NCBI GenBank assembly: GCA_019279435.1
Contig: JAAALK010000283.1
Span: forward strand, 4,712,001-4,776,000
Direction: 5' to 3'
Length of the DNA: 64,000 bases
Source of the DNA: Zizania palustris
Taxonomy: Eukaryota > Streptophyta > Magnoliopsida > Poales > Poaceae
Part shown: positions 11,501 through 22,257 of the stretch, one piece after another
Position numbering within the stretch: the first letter of the stretch is position 1
How the letters are laid out: every line of letters begins with the position of its first letter
Made by a program: the position numbers and the translations under genes
The notes under the pieces: model-generated
Databases searched by the model: none
The model's input: only the letters and a program-made list of their open reading frames with translations
What the model was told of the DNA's origin: nothing

Positions 11501-12756
11501 TTATGTTCCTATATTTAAATTTGAATATTTGTATTTATATTTAAAATTTTAAATATAGTAATTCATTATTAAACAATAAATAATTTATTATGTATTGTGT
11601 TTTTGTCAAATACATGTGTGTAGTGTAAGGAAATGGTAGAAAATGAAAATAGGGCTCTATTTTAAGAGTCACTGTTGGAGTTGAACCCAAAAAATAGGCC
11701 TCTCAAAAATAGGGAGAGCCCTCGAATCAAAAGTAGGGGCTTTGATTTGAGGGCTACTTCTAGAGTTGCTCTTAGTCTTATTAGTTTACTTATCCAATTA
11801 TAGTTAGAGTTGGTTAAAAATAAAGGGGATCCCTACTGTATATAAAGTGGTCCAGTTTGTAATTAGGCAAGCAAGAAAGAAAGATCAATCTATAGTATTT
11901 ATCCTTGTTCTCTGAAGTCTCCCCCGTTCTCTAATGTCTCCACTATTCTCCAACATAGCTCGGCAAGGGGATCAACTCTTTGCTAACCTATCTTACTGTT
12001 ACGATCTACATAGTCGAGAGACTCTAACCCTAGGTACCGTTGCCCTTGACAATTGTGCTAATTCTTTTATCCACAGTTTGTGTGCATGGAACATACAGGA
12101 AGAATCTTGATTCAATTTTGCAGTATGGGCTAAAACGAATGGCAAGGTTACATGTACATTTCTCAAGTGGCTTACCCACGGATGGGGGAGTGATTAGTGG
12201 TAATGCTTAACCCTTACAAATTATTGTTGACTTTATTTTTTCTGGAAACAAGTAGAAGATATTAAAGCTGGTTGCTTTGTTAAAGTTGCATTGAAAATTA
12301 TGATTTTAAATCTAGTACATTCCCAAATTCCAATCATTCCTAAATTCCAATGTGTATGTGCATGACAACCTATTACTGCTCATTATTATTGCTTCCATGT
12401 GGTCTATAAGTCTATTGGTTCTTCAATTCTTCTGCTGCTTAATCATGAACTAACTTTATTTTCTTCTTCAGGTATGCGCCAGAGTGTTAACATCTTGATA
12501 TATATGAATGTCAGCAAGGCACTCCAGGGTATGATGCTGTTTGAATATAACCGCAAACAATGTATGTGTTCTCTTGTTGACTTATATACTAGGAGTTGAT
12601 TTTTTATAACTTAATTTGTTCTCAGATGGAATGAAGCTATACATTTCGGACAACAAAGTGATACTGACAGAGGGTTTTGATGGTGTCGTTCCTGTCAAGT
12701 ACTTTGAGAAAATTGAAACATGGCCAGGGCGGGCACCGATACCATTTCAAAAATAG
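8529..12756 (+). CDS. TPT1: tRNA 2'-phosphotransferase (TPT1/KptA family), seven exons
   Basis: Removes the 2'-phosphate left at the splice junction of ligated tRNA halves. It passes the phosphate to NAD+, giving nicotinamide and ADP-ribose cyclic phosphate; this is the last step of tRNA splicing. Exons are 8529-8800, 8912-9059, 9305-9394, 10593-10647, 12077-12199, 12472-12528 and 12626-12756; every intron is GT-AG and the joined frame is 291 residues. Family motifs: LRH at 95-97, TDGYVRVHDLLK after it, HGTYRK at 192-197, RLHVHFSSG at 212-220, MRQSVNILIYM near 231, and NKVILTEGFDGVVPVKYF near the end. The first 90 residues are Ser/Arg/Gly-rich and may be an organelle-targeting or disordered extension. 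ATGs at 8634 and 8931 are alternative starts that keep the catalytic part wholly or largely intact. No defects are seen. Identity is secure; the start is less so. Confidence 0.92.
8563..8586 (+). repeat. GTGCCC microsatellite in TPT1 exon 1
   Basis: Four copies of a six-base unit encode the Arg-Ala run RARARARA near residue 12. The run lies in the variable N-terminal extension and is likely length-polymorphic. Confidence 0.8.
10086..10442 (+). mobile_element. Solo LTR (357 bp) in TPT1 intron 3
   Basis: Begins TGTCATAGG and ends CCTTGACA. It is flanked by a perfect 5-bp duplication TCCAA (10081-10085 and 10443-10447). A TATA-like CTATATATC lies at about 10252, then an AATAAGAAA stretch, as in an LTR read on the plus strand. 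No internal element sequence is present, so this is a solo LTR left by LTR-LTR recombination. A second copy sits in the next intron. Confidence 0.85.
10849..11771. mobile_element. Tourist/PIF-Harbinger-like MITE (923 bp) nested in solo LTR
   Basis: The left end reads GAGCATCTCTAGTAGAGCC; the inverted right end reads GAGCAACTCTAGAAGTAGCC. TTA is duplicated on both sides (10846-10848 and 11772-11774), as expected for PIF/Harbinger insertions. There is no transposase ORF. The middle is a 73-bp AT-rich tandem array, unusual for this class. Confidence 0.78.
11045..11560. repeat. 73-bp AT-rich tandem repeats inside the MITE
   Basis: TAGATGATTATGTTC recurs at about 11101, 11174, 11275, 11348, 11421 and 11494, a spacing of 73 bases except for one 101-base step. 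Units share ATTTAAATACGATAGATG and runs of TTGAATATTTGTATTT. About seven copies are present. Confidence 0.88.
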
Positions 12757-14186
12757 ATATCTTAATGTTGTTGTCCTCCAGTTTGCATATGGCTACTTGC
12801 CCAAATGATTGGAACTATACCATGAAAGAGTCGAAGTTTCAGCCAAGCCCGTTTGGAGTGAAGCTAGGGTAGACATCTTTACGCTGTTCACTATGTGGAT
12901 TTTCGATGACGCCTCCAGTTTATTCTTTAGATTTGCACTGGAATTCTACTGTTTCGAATTAGTTTTGCAAGCTAATATTCGCAAATAAGACGGCAAAGAC
13001 AGCAAAGGAAGAGTCGTAGGAACAGCAAAGTAACATAAGCATAACTAATATGACAAATTGTGCCCACTGTGTATGAACATATGGGTAGAGATAAAAAAAC
13101 AGATCGAATATGGAATATGCATGGATATTAGTTATATTACATTTATTTTCATTTTTTTATTGAATTCAGATTTAGGTATGAATAAAAACGGATGCCGTTA
13201 TATTGGATACGTACATATTAAATATGATTATGGATATTTATCATACCTAGAAAATTGTCTATTCATGTAAATGTATCAAATTCTTTTTGATACTTTACAC
13301 CTACAATACGTAGTTTAAGAATAGAAATATTATTTTATTATTTACAATATTACTAAGATATATAAAGTAAGAAGTTATTTAAGGGTTTAGGTTATGAATG
13401 TTCTCCAAAATAAGTTTCTTCTTGAATTATAGAATCTTTTAAAAATATTTGTTTCCTTTTTGAAATCTCAAAGGGAATGTTGGATTTTCAACCTTTATAT
13501 CCCCCAATTTCTAAAATTTCCAAATGTTAGAAATTTGATAAAAAATTCTCTTCTATTATTTCATTTTTCCTTTCTCTTTCTTCGTTTTTCCTTTCCCTTT
13601 CCTTCTTCCTTCTTGCTTCTGCTTCTACTTTGATGTGCGCAGAAGTGGCGCACACGGGAGTATATGACATGGAGCAAGGTGGTGATAGTGTGGTGGTGTT
13701 AGAGTTATCTTGATAATCCAAATAGAAATTAGTTAGATTATTTGAATCTGTATCTATCAGATACTAAGATACTAGTGATATCATATTTGTATTCATATAT
13801 AAAAGATATGTATGCATATTCATGTCCATATCCAAAATTATCCATAAATTATCTAATATAAGTACCCATTTTCAAGTTTACCGGGTAAAAACTATCCAAT
13901 CCATTATAAAAATATTGAGGTTTATAGGCATGCCGGTTAATTAGATCTTACAATTAATAAGATATAAAAATAATGGTTGTCCTGACTATTTCTACCGATG
14001 AGCCGATGACAGCGTTGATCGATAGTACTGTATCGACTGCACACGCATGAGAGAAATAACAAATCAGCTAATTCCCGACATGAATCAATAGCATATTAAA
14101 AAAAAGAAAATAGAATATTATATGAAACTAATCGGCCAATTAGCCAATATTGATTCTTACCACCAGCCGATACACATTAGGAATTG
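12757..14186. other. 3' flank of TPT1 and AT-rich intergenic DNA
   Basis: The first 200-250 bases probably hold the TPT1 3' untranslated region. The rest is AT-rich with a pyrimidine-rich stretch at 13549-13628. Sequences near 13070-13230 and, inverted, near 13740-13910 share short pieces such as GAATATGCAT and may be a decayed fold-back element, but no terminal repeats could be fixed. The last 250 bases resemble retrotransposon non-coding DNA. The short ORFs show no recognisable protein. Confidence 0.6.
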
Positions 14187-14457
14187 GGATAACCGTTGAT
14201 AGCAAAAAATAGCATTAATGGTCAAAATTATCAAAAAATCAAAACTGGTAATTTGGACCGAAAATATGCAAATTTCTGGCATAGGCCGGTCCAACCAGCC
14301 ATAGTAGACCGGTGCAACAGGCCTTGTAGGCCCGGTCAGACCGGCCATATGGGTTCGGTCAGACTAGCCCAAACCGAGTGTGAGCTGTTTTGGGTTGTTT
14401 CGGGATGTTTTTATCTCTAATCGACTTGTAGCGGTTTGGACGCATGGTGGAGCTAAT
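14187..14457 (+). repeat. Gyp-1 LTR (U3) fragment
   Basis: About 270 bases match the region starting at 19352, with the shared landmarks ATAGCAAAAAAT, GGTCAAAATT and GGGATGTTTTTATCTC. It ends at TGGTGGAGCTAAT, where coding remnant begins directly, so an internal deletion joined LTR to pol. It carries a cluster of the CCGGTCNGACCGG-type palindromes (14280-14365). Confidence 0.75.
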
Positions 14458-15095
14458 GGTACTTTTGACAACTTTGAAATTTCCCATGTGTCTAGAGAGG
14501 CCAACTCAGTAGCAAATGATTTGGATCAGCAATCATCTGGTTATCAAGTCAAAAGAGATAAATTTTTCGCACAAGAAAAACTGATGCTTGACATATTCTT
14601 ACCATGCGAGTCAAAAAACATCGGTCTGACCAGCCTGACATGGCCAGTCTGACCGTATGTATGTAGTCGGTCTGACCGTCGATGCCAGGCCAGTCTGACC
14701 ACCCCATACCGGCTGACTGACAACAGCCGATCTAACCAGCCCACTATGGCCGGTCTGACCACCCTGTGTTAGAAAGGTTTGGGGCACGAGGGCAAGCCGA
14801 GCTTCATGATTTGAACGCTAATTCATGTGAGAATTTGACGGGTACTTCAAAAAACAACGTGGATGATTAGAGGACTCCGATTATCCAATATTTGAGGGAT
14901 CCTAGCAAGCGGGTTGCTTGACGTTGAATTATATCATTGAACGATTGATGGAGTACTTTCAAAAAGTTTGAATGTCGATCAATCTAAACTTTCTTTGAGT
15001 GAAGTACATGAAGGTCTTTGCGGTACTTATCAGTCGGCCCAGAAAATATGTTGGATACTTAAAAGATCAAGGTGCTTCATTTGTTTCTAAAGAGG
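14458..15095 (+). pseudogene. Gyp-1 RNase H tail and integrase N-terminal remnant
   Basis: FEISHVSREANSVANDL and SGYQVKRDKFF match the C-terminal end of a Ty3/gypsy RNase H. Farther on, in broken frames, TIDGVLSKSLNVDQSKL and EVHEGLCGTYQSA match the region before and within the integrase zinc finger. A block of palindromic GGTCTGACC repeats (14622-14765) sits between the two. Many stops and frameshifts make it nonfunctional. Confidence 0.7.
14622..14765. repeat. Cluster of GGTCTGACC palindromes
   Basis: Six copies of a motif close to the perfect palindrome CCGGTCTGACCGG are spaced about 20-38 bases apart, for example GTCGGTCTGACCGTC and GGCCGGTCTGACC. Similar clusters occur at 14280-14365, 19437-19527 and 20067-20175. 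Function unknown. Confidence 0.75.
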
Positions 15096-15833
15096 TGCGT
15101 GATTTTGCTGAATCTTATGGAACAAAGTTGATAAACTCTTCACCATACTATACTCAGGCCAATGGTTAGGCCGATTCTAGCAATAAAATTGTTATTAAGC
15201 TTATTAACAAAAAAGATTGAAGAGTTTCCTAGAAGGTGGCATGAATTTCTTTCTGAGGCGTTGTGGGCATGCATAATAGGGAAGCACGGTGCTACCAAGG
15301 TAAGTCCATATGAGTTGGTGTATGGACAAGAGGTAGTTTTACCCGTAGAGGTGAATCTTGGCTCTTTAAGGTTGCTTAAACAAGATGGCTTATTGGTCGG
15401 TGATTATGAAGCTCTCATGAAGGACAACTTGGAAGAGGTGACCGATAAGAGGTTAAGAGTTCTAGAGGCTATAGAAAGAGATAATAGGAGAGTGACTAGA
15501 GCTTATAATAAGAAGGTGAAAATAAAATCGTTTCAAGTTGGTGATTTGGTTTGGAGATGATTTTGCCTTTAGGCACTAAAAGCTCAAAGTTTGGTAAATG
15601 ATCGCCTAGTTGGGAAGGTCCTTTTAAAGTTATTGAAATTGCTCCAGGTAATGCATATTTGCAAGAGTCTTTGCATGGAGAGCGATTTCGTAGAGCTTTG
15701 AATGATAGATATTTGAAAAAGTACTTCCCACGTGTGTGGAAAGACGCTTGAAGTGTCGTAAGGCCGATATGGAGTATATTTACCTTAGCCCGTTGTGCTT
15801 TTGGCTCACTAAGTTTGCAAAAACGTAGGAACA
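15096..15833 (+). pseudogene. Gyp-1 integrase C-terminal remnant
   Basis: FVSKEVRDFAESYGTKLINS and SPYYTQANG match the end of the integrase core. ALWACIIGKHGATKVSPYEL and YGQEVVLPVEVNL come next, then a basic C-terminal region ending FQVGDLVWR. The catalytic zone upstream is deleted and a TAG follows QANG. The last 480 bases, with the PPT and LTR start, are duplicated at 18925-19405. Confidence 0.8.
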
Positions 15834-15882
15834 TGTGTTCATAGCAAAAAATGGCATTAATGGTCAAAATTGTCAAAAAGTC

Positions 15883-18800
15883 TGTGGGATCAGAATGGCG
15901 ACTAGAAGGGGGTGAATAGACGCCTCGACAAATTCTCGCGAATATGATGCCATGTTCAGAACACCCCAATGCTCCTCTAACATAACAGAATCAAATTTGT
16001 GACTCACTGAACAAAACTAGAACAAAATTCATCCTCAAACAGAATTTTTTTATAAACCGGAGATTGAATGGTCGAACTACACTGTCGGTAATTGATACTC
16101 CGAAATAGATCAGTTATTTTGGCAAATGAACGACCGAAAATAAGGTGTCGATCGTTGCAACTTCGACAGGTTTCAGAGAATCAGAAAAACACTCAGAAGC
16201 TGAATTTTATCAATTTGAATCAAGTTCTTGTCATGTATAATTGAGTAAACACAAACCACAACACTCACAAGATCATGAACAATCAAATTAAGCATTCATA
16301 TGAATCTCAAAAGTTAGTTCAGATTAGGTTTGGAAAAATCCAATGAACAAGAAGAAACTACAAGTTCTGTTCAAAGAATTGTATTCTGTACAGCAGTAGG
16401 ATTAGTACATAACAATCGATAGCAACTGCTCAATTTTATCCAAAAGAACAAAACAACTCCAAGCAACAGAATCCAAAACATGAGTCTTTTAGCAATTTTT
16501 AAGTATTCTGCACACATTGTCTAAACTGTAATACTGAGAATCATTTATTTTTAGTGCAAGCAAGATATCAAATCAGAGACAACCTGTGTAGAAGAAGAGA
16601 GTAACTCCTCAAGCGTTCAATTCAGACAACAAACTGTTGCATCAAGATTTAACTTAGTTTCAATCAAGACTAAATCTGTGAAGAATACTAACTGAACAGT
16701 TTCAGTATTGCACTGTATAGATTCAGAGATGAAAAGCTTCAAGTAACACTTGATATTTAATAGATTCAAGAAACTGATAATGATTCAAGATAATATTCCA
16801 GAGAATTGAAACATCAAGAACCAGTCAAAATGTTTATAACTTGCAGTTCTTAATCTGAAACTAGCTGGCTAGCTTGACTTTCAATTACTGAAATAGAACA
16901 GCAAATACTATTCACTGTAATTTAGATTTCAACCAACTTGTACAGTTTGATACAAATAATCTTCAAACAAATCCCTGAAAATGATGAAGTTTAAATCTCA
17001 AGCTCTGAATGAAAATTGCAATTGGAGACTGAACCAAAACTATGCTTTAGGGAGCAAAACTGAATGTACTGAAATATTTCATTAATTTGACAAAAACTGC
17101 AGTACAACTTCAGCAAAATAAATTTGGATAGCAAGAGGTCCTAATCAGTTTTCAGTATGGTAGCAGTGCGATGAACTTTATCATTCAATAGCAATCAAAC
17201 CACAACCACTACACTGATCTGATTCAAAATGACCCTGAAGAGTAATTACTCACAAAATCAGAATTAATACACATGATCTATACTTCTGGCAAAATGACAA
17301 GCTACAATCACAAGAAATATTGTTAACTCCAAGCAGCAATGTCACATGATTTGAGCCAGAACAGCTAGGACATTGAAATCTTCATAAACAGGGAAAAGAC
17401 CATCCAAGATATGTTTACTCTAAAATTCTTATAAGCACCTGTGCTGTGCTCAAGGAGGTGGATTAAACTAGAAAAACAGCACTCATCCATAGCATTAGAA
17501 CAACTGTAAAACTTTGTATAAAGAACAATATGAAAATAGCTCACAACCACCATGTTTTCAGACCAATAGTTTGAGGCAGAATATTCATCTTCCAGAAATT
17601 TTTCAGCACACTTGATGAGCCAAAAACTATATGAAGTTGTTATCAAAACCTTTTGCAAACTTCAAATATGGAACCATTGAAACTTGTACAACAAAAGTTA
17701 TGTATAACTCAGGTCCACAAATAGTACCAAAACAGATCAAAAATCGCCTCAAAGATTGAATCTAGACTGAAAACAGAACACAACTCAGCAGAATTCATAA
17801 ATTTCCAGAACTTTTTAGGCACTTTGTTGGACAGAAAAATATATGCATCAGTGGTCAAAAACTTTTGAAAACTTCAAAAATGGAACCCTGGAAACTTGTA
17901 CAACAAAAATTATGAAGAACTCATACCCAAAAACTGCATCAAAACTGCTCAGAAATCAACTCCAAAAGTGAATCTCAGAGGGATGTACAGTACCTGATGC
18001 GCTAGCGCTGTGCTCCATCCAAACAAGAAGGGGCGATGATGATGAACAGTAAGCACGAAATTAAGAATAGCAAAAATGCTAAAACAAAATAGAAATTGTG
18101 GTTCGTAGCTCCCAAAATATTGAGCTGAAAAAGAGAGACCTAACACTAGGGCATGGAGTCCTTTATATAGGCAAGCCCATTAAGAAAATTTCCAAAATAC
18201 CATTAGGGTAAAAGTTCTAAGTATTTATCTAAATGCCATAATGTATTTTCAGAATTACAAATTCTGAAAAATACATTAATGCATACTCCTAATTTATTAA
18301 ATCATTGACCCTATTCTTTTAATATTTTTCAGAATTAAGAATTCTGAAAAATACTAAAAGATTACAATTAATCTATATGACTAAATAGAAAAAAATAAAC
18401 TCCTAATTACTGGAATTAAAAACATTTTCTGATGCGACAATTTTCATCATAAACCGACAAAGCCTCCTCGATCACCTACATGTGACGTCAATCCACGAAC
18501 TCGACCGCAGCAAGTCTCTCCCACTCTCGATCCACTCGAGTCGCCTTATCACTTGCACTGGCCTCCCTTTCACTGACTGGACGGTCACGCTGTCTCGACC
18601 ATCCGTTCGTCCATGTCTTGCTCTATCTCCTCGTGCACTCCTGAGATCATCTCCAACTTCACCCGATATCCTTGATCCTCTGGCATCGAGCTCCCCGCTT
18701 GACCCTTGATCACCCGCCATTGACAGTTGGTTAACATCTCCACCCTACACACATGAGACAAGACAAAACACGAAACGCGACGCACACCGATCCCCTCGGC

Positions 18801-18924
18801 ATCCACTCTCCATATCTGCACATTGATGCCATCGATGCAATCAAACCATCACTCACTCATCACTCCATATCACTCAACATTGTCAATCACTCATCATTCA
18901 GACAAAAACCACAGTAAAACCTCA
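15883..18924 (-). mobile_element. Probable solo LTR (3.04 kb), Sirevirus-like
   Basis: The plus strand begins TGTGGGATCAGAATGGCG and GGGGGTGAATAG, closely matching the TGTAGGACCG...GGGGGTGAATGG end of the Sire-1 LTR; it ends ACCTCA. On the minus strand it therefore runs TGAGGT to CCCACA. A minus-strand TATA box (CCTATATAAAGG, about 18165-18176) sits as in Sire-1. No ORF or primer site is seen, so it looks like a solo LTR. The two flanks do not match (AAGTC left, CTCTC right). Confidence 0.6.
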
Positions 18925-19348
18925 CTCTCATGAAGGACAACTTGGAAGAGGTGACCGATAAGAAGTTAAGAGCTCTAGAGGCTATAGAAAGAGATAATAG
19001 GAGAGTGGCTAGAGCTTATAATAAGAAGGTGAAAACAAAATCGTTTCAAGTTGGAGACTTGGTTTGGAAGTTGATTTTGCCTTTAGGCACTAAAAGCTGA
19101 AAGTTTGGTAAATGATCGCCTAGTTGGGAAGGTCCTTTTAAAGTTGTTGAAATCACTCCAGGTAATGCATATTTGCAAGAGTCTTTGCAGGGAGAGCGAT
19201 TTCGTAGAGCTTTGAATGATAGATATTTGAAAAAGTACTTCCCAAGTGTGTGGCAAGACACTTGAAGTGTCGTAAGGCCGATATGGAGTATATTTCCCTT
19301 AGCCTGTTGTGCTTTTGGCTCACTAAGTTTGCAAAAACGTAGGGGGCA
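18925..19348 (+). pseudogene. Second copy of the Gyp-1 integrase end and PPT
   Basis: Nearly identical to 15413-15833 (LMKDNLEEVTDKK, YNKKVKTKSFQVGDLVW). It ends in a polypurine-like tract, AAAAACGTAGGGGGCA, just before the LTR start. It is a direct duplication flanking the 3 kb solo LTR. Confidence 0.8.
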
Positions 19349-20251
19349 TGTGTTCATAGCAAAAAATGGCAATAATGGTCAAAATTGTAAAAAAATCAAA
19401 ATTGGTAATTTGGACTGAAAATATGCAAATTCCTGGCACGGGCTGGTCCAACCGACCATAGTAGGCTGGTCCAACCGGTCATGTAGGCCTGGTCAGACCA
19501 TCCATATAGGTCCGATCAGACCAGCCTAAACCAAGTCCGAGCTATTTTGGATTGTTTTGGGATGTTTTTATCTCTAATCAACTTATAACAGTTTGGGCGT
19601 GTGGTGGAGTTAATTAAGAGCCTAGGAACGTCAATACTAACCCCTATAAATATAGGGGCAAGGACGATTCAAGGGACCCCCTGAAACCCTAATAGTTCGA
19701 ATCTATTATTTACCTTGAATCATTCTTTACTATCAATCTACTTTCCTTGCCCTAGGATTAGCCATAACGTCCATATTTGTTGCTTTGCGCCGTAAACCAT
19801 CCGTCTATCATGTCGTAATCATGGTAACCCTTGTCGATTCGCTTGTGAATCATCCGTTCAATCCACGTAACGAATTTCTATCGGTTTTATTGGTTTTATC
19901 GGTTTTATCGGTTTTTATCGGTAATTTGGTCTTTAGGCCAAGTTGACTTTAATTTCTTGGTGTTTTGCAGTGTTTTTATCTCCATATTATTCACCAAGAG
20001 ATCCTGCACCCATCCATCATTGACGAGACGGTCGTCGGAGCCCGGAGGCCAATTTCTAGGAGTCGTCGGTCTGACCGGTGGTATCAGCCCGGTCTGACCG
20101 GCCTGTGCTGTGCCATCATCTGATGAGCTGGCACACTGCGGTCTGATTGGTGGCACAAGGATGGTCTTACCGGTCGTGCGCAGAGGCCTCAGGAGTACTT
20201 CTCATCACCCTTCGGGAGTCTTCGCGCTGCACGCCGGAGCACCATCCGGAG
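19349..20251 (+). repeat. Gyp-1 LTR, right end not defined
   Basis: Starts TGTGTTCATAGC after the polypurine tract. A TATA box (CTATAAATATAGGGGC) lies at about 19645. The downstream part holds an ATCGGTTTT minisatellite (about 19877-19922) and palindrome clusters at 19437-19527 and 20067-20175. The 3' terminus could not be identified before the Chr-2 target duplication at 20252. Chr-3 and Chr-2 may both have inserted in this LTR or its flank. Confidence 0.6.
19877..19922 (+). repeat. ATCGGTTTT minisatellite
   Basis: About four copies of an 11-12-base unit, TATCGGTTTTA, in the Gyp-1 LTR downstream of its TATA box. Confidence 0.75.
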
Positions 20252-20256
20252 CCTTA

Positions 20257-20778
20257 TGTCACGCCCAGATTTAATAAATCAGGACCTTTATTGAAATTCC
20301 ATAGAACAACAATAAAAACAAGACGTTCATCATGTGACCACATACAGTACGAGCAATCATTCACGGTTCGTAGACCGTATTAGTACAAAAGTGAATAAAG
20401 ATGAAGAGAAACTAATAAAACAAAGGGGTCCTAGATGAACGCCTCCTTCCAGTCTCGCCTTGATTGGGTCGCTACTCCAGACCTTCATCCTCCTCGTAGT
20501 AGATAGGCTCTGGTGGTGTAAGTCAATGGGGGTGAGTACAAACGTACTCAGCAAGCCACTGAATGCAAATATAATGCAGAGTAATAACAAGGGAGATATT
20601 GGCTAATTTTGCGGAAAAGCATAATTGTAAAGCAATTAGATGTGATCAAGTTATTAGTATTGAAATGTAAACATGTGTATGCATCATCATCTTCTAACTC
20701 GAGGGTTACAGTCAGCCTCACCTCGCTCAACAGTCCTTAAATGCCATGAATAACTCAACCATTCAAACAATAGTAAAC
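20257..20778 (-). repeat. Chr-2 3' LTR, distal piece
   Basis: Matches 44540-45063 of the Chr-2 5' LTR, from TGTCACGCCCAG to ATAGTAAAC. The next Chr-2 LTR bases (33 bp, equivalent to 45064-45096) are missing here. The LTR resumes at 36716 on the far side of Chr-1. Confidence 0.9.
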
Positions 20779-20780
20779 GC

Positions 20781-21524
20781 ATGCTCGTCGGTTTCCTCGG
20801 ATTTGAGCACGAGCCGATGTTCCATGGAGTCTTCCCCGATGAGGAAGAGAGCTACTGTGAGGTCACCGTCGTCATCCAGCCATCTCCTCAGACAGCCCAC
20901 ACCTATCGAGGTGGAGGACCTACCTTCTTGGTAGACAGCCATCGCACCGCCCTCCAGGCCCTCACCGAGCTCCGGGTGATCTACGACAGTGAGCTCTATG
21001 ACACGGATTATCGCTTTGTGCCCCTTCGCACTCCAGGAAGTCCCCACAGCGTCTACGTCAGCACGCTCTCCCAGCGCCATTCTACGATTAGACACACCGT
21101 ACGTTTGTTGGAGGCAATGGATGAGCTCCACTATGAGGCACTGCAAGATGCCAACGGACAGCGTGACACGATCGATTTTTACCGACACTCTTCCGAGGAT
21201 CTGAACCGTGAGAATGGAGATCTTCGTCGTCGTATCCAGCAGGGACACCGATTGGCTGCCGAGGCAGAGGAGCTACGACGCCAGAATGAGCTCCTACGGC
21301 AGCGCGTCGCCAAAAATCCTCATCTCCGCCATCAGATTGAGGAGTTGAAGAAGGACATCGAGGAGATCACACCCCTTCTGCCCCGCTAGCGGAAATCGCT
21401 TCGGATCCCCACCATGAGGCCTAAGAGGATTTCCCGTAGTGCACCTCCCGCCGGACCCTCCAGCTCCACGACACCGACCATCTCTATCGAGCCCGTGGTC
21501 GAGTTGTCCCCTGAGCTGCCTTAG
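20781..21524 (+). pseudogene. Chr-1 ORF0 (leader protein upstream of gag), truncated
   Basis: Homologous to the ORF0 of Chr-2 and Chr-3. It lacks the first 22 codons; the ATG at 20781 is an internal Met of the full protein. The N-terminal half has GFEHEPMFHGVF, YCEVTVVI, a Gly-rich turn and HRTALQALTELRVIYDSEL, an order like strands and the last helix of a dsRNA-binding domain. PLRTPGSPHSVYVS follows, then RLLEAMDELHYEAL, then a coiled coil (RRQNELLRQRV, HQIEELKKDIEE). The tail after RPKRISRSAPPAGPSSS is Ser/Pro-rich. A TAG at 21387-21389 interrupts it. Extra ORFs upstream of gag are reported for RIRE3/RIRE8-type rice elements; the function is unknown. Confidence 0.75.
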
Positions 21525-21705
21525 ACGTAGCTTTTTCGATTGGTTGTTTCCTTTATTGTTTTGAATTGTATTGCCACTCATGTCAAATATAAGGCATGAG
21601 TGAAGAATTAAATGAATAAATGTAATCGCAAGAACGACACATTTTGAAATAAAGCTTAGTATCATTTCCCCTAAAGAAAGTGTTGTCTATTTTGGAAACT
21701 TCAGG

Positions 21706-22257
21706 ATGACGAATACTCAGGGTTCCGATGCTCCTCAAAACGGAGGAGAAAACGGCAACTTGCCACAGTGGGGAGCAACCGGGCAAAGGCAAGCCCCGGT
21801 CGCCAACCACCCCACCCTGGCCGAGATGATGGCCAATCAAAACCAATTGGTGGCTGCCCTGTTAAACCAGATGCAACAGCAGCAGCAGCAAATGCAAGAG
21901 CAGCAGGCTCAATTCTTCCGTCTCCACCAACAGCCCGAGCTGCCTCGCCCCGCCACTCCAGCTCCCGCTCCCGCCTCCCAGCTCTCAGAGTTCCTCCGAG
22001 TCCGCCCACCCACATTCTCAAGCACCACCAACCCCATGGAGGCTGGTGATTGGTTGAGAACCATTGGAAAGAAACTAGACCTGCTGACCTGCACTGAGCA
22101 GGAGAGGGTGGCTTTCGCCGCCCATCAGCTTCAAGGTCCCGCCATAGAATGGTGGGACAATCTGCGCGAAACCTTGCCCGAGGGACACGTCCATACTTGG
22201 GCAGAGTTCTCTGCTGCCTTCCGCGCAGCCCATGTCCCGTACGACATTATTGCCCAG
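21706..22257 (+). pseudogene. Chr-1 gag, first part
   Basis: Begins MTNTQGSDAPQNGG, then NHPTLAEMMANQNQLVAALL, a Gln-rich linker and the gag core: EAGDWLRTIGKKLDLL, ERVAFAAHQLQGPAIEWWDN and HVHTWAEFSAAFRAAHVP. The frame is cut after IIAQ by Sire-1, which duplicated the target (CCCAG at 22253-22257, CCTAG at 29444-29448, one mismatch). It resumes at 29449 with the KQQEFRELQ equivalent. Confidence 0.9.

Larger units (their letters stand above)
10711..12051 (+). mobile_element. Second solo LTR of the same family in TPT1 intron 4, split by a MITE
   Basis: Begins TGTCATGTGC and ends GCCCTTGACA, like the copy in intron 3. Near-matching flanks are GTTGT on the left and ATTGT on the right. Shared internal blocks include GAACAGTACCCG and GGCAAGGGGAT. 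A TATA box (GTATATAAAG) lies at about 11838. A 923-bp MITE interrupts it; without the insert the LTR is about 415 bp. Confidence 0.8.

Noticed and set aside
12399..12599. Separate small gene MVYKSIGSSILLLL
   Set aside because: It spans intron 5, exon 6 and intron 6 of TPT1; only the MRQSVNILIYM part is real coding sequence.
13058..13900. Possible hAT-like fold-back element in the intergenic region
   Set aside because: Only short, scattered inverted matches; no terminal repeats or target duplication could be fixed.
15496..15969. Minus-strand ORF of 157 codons
   Set aside because: Antisense to the integrase remnant and LTR start; a similar shadow appears at 19046-19372 because the DNA is duplicated.
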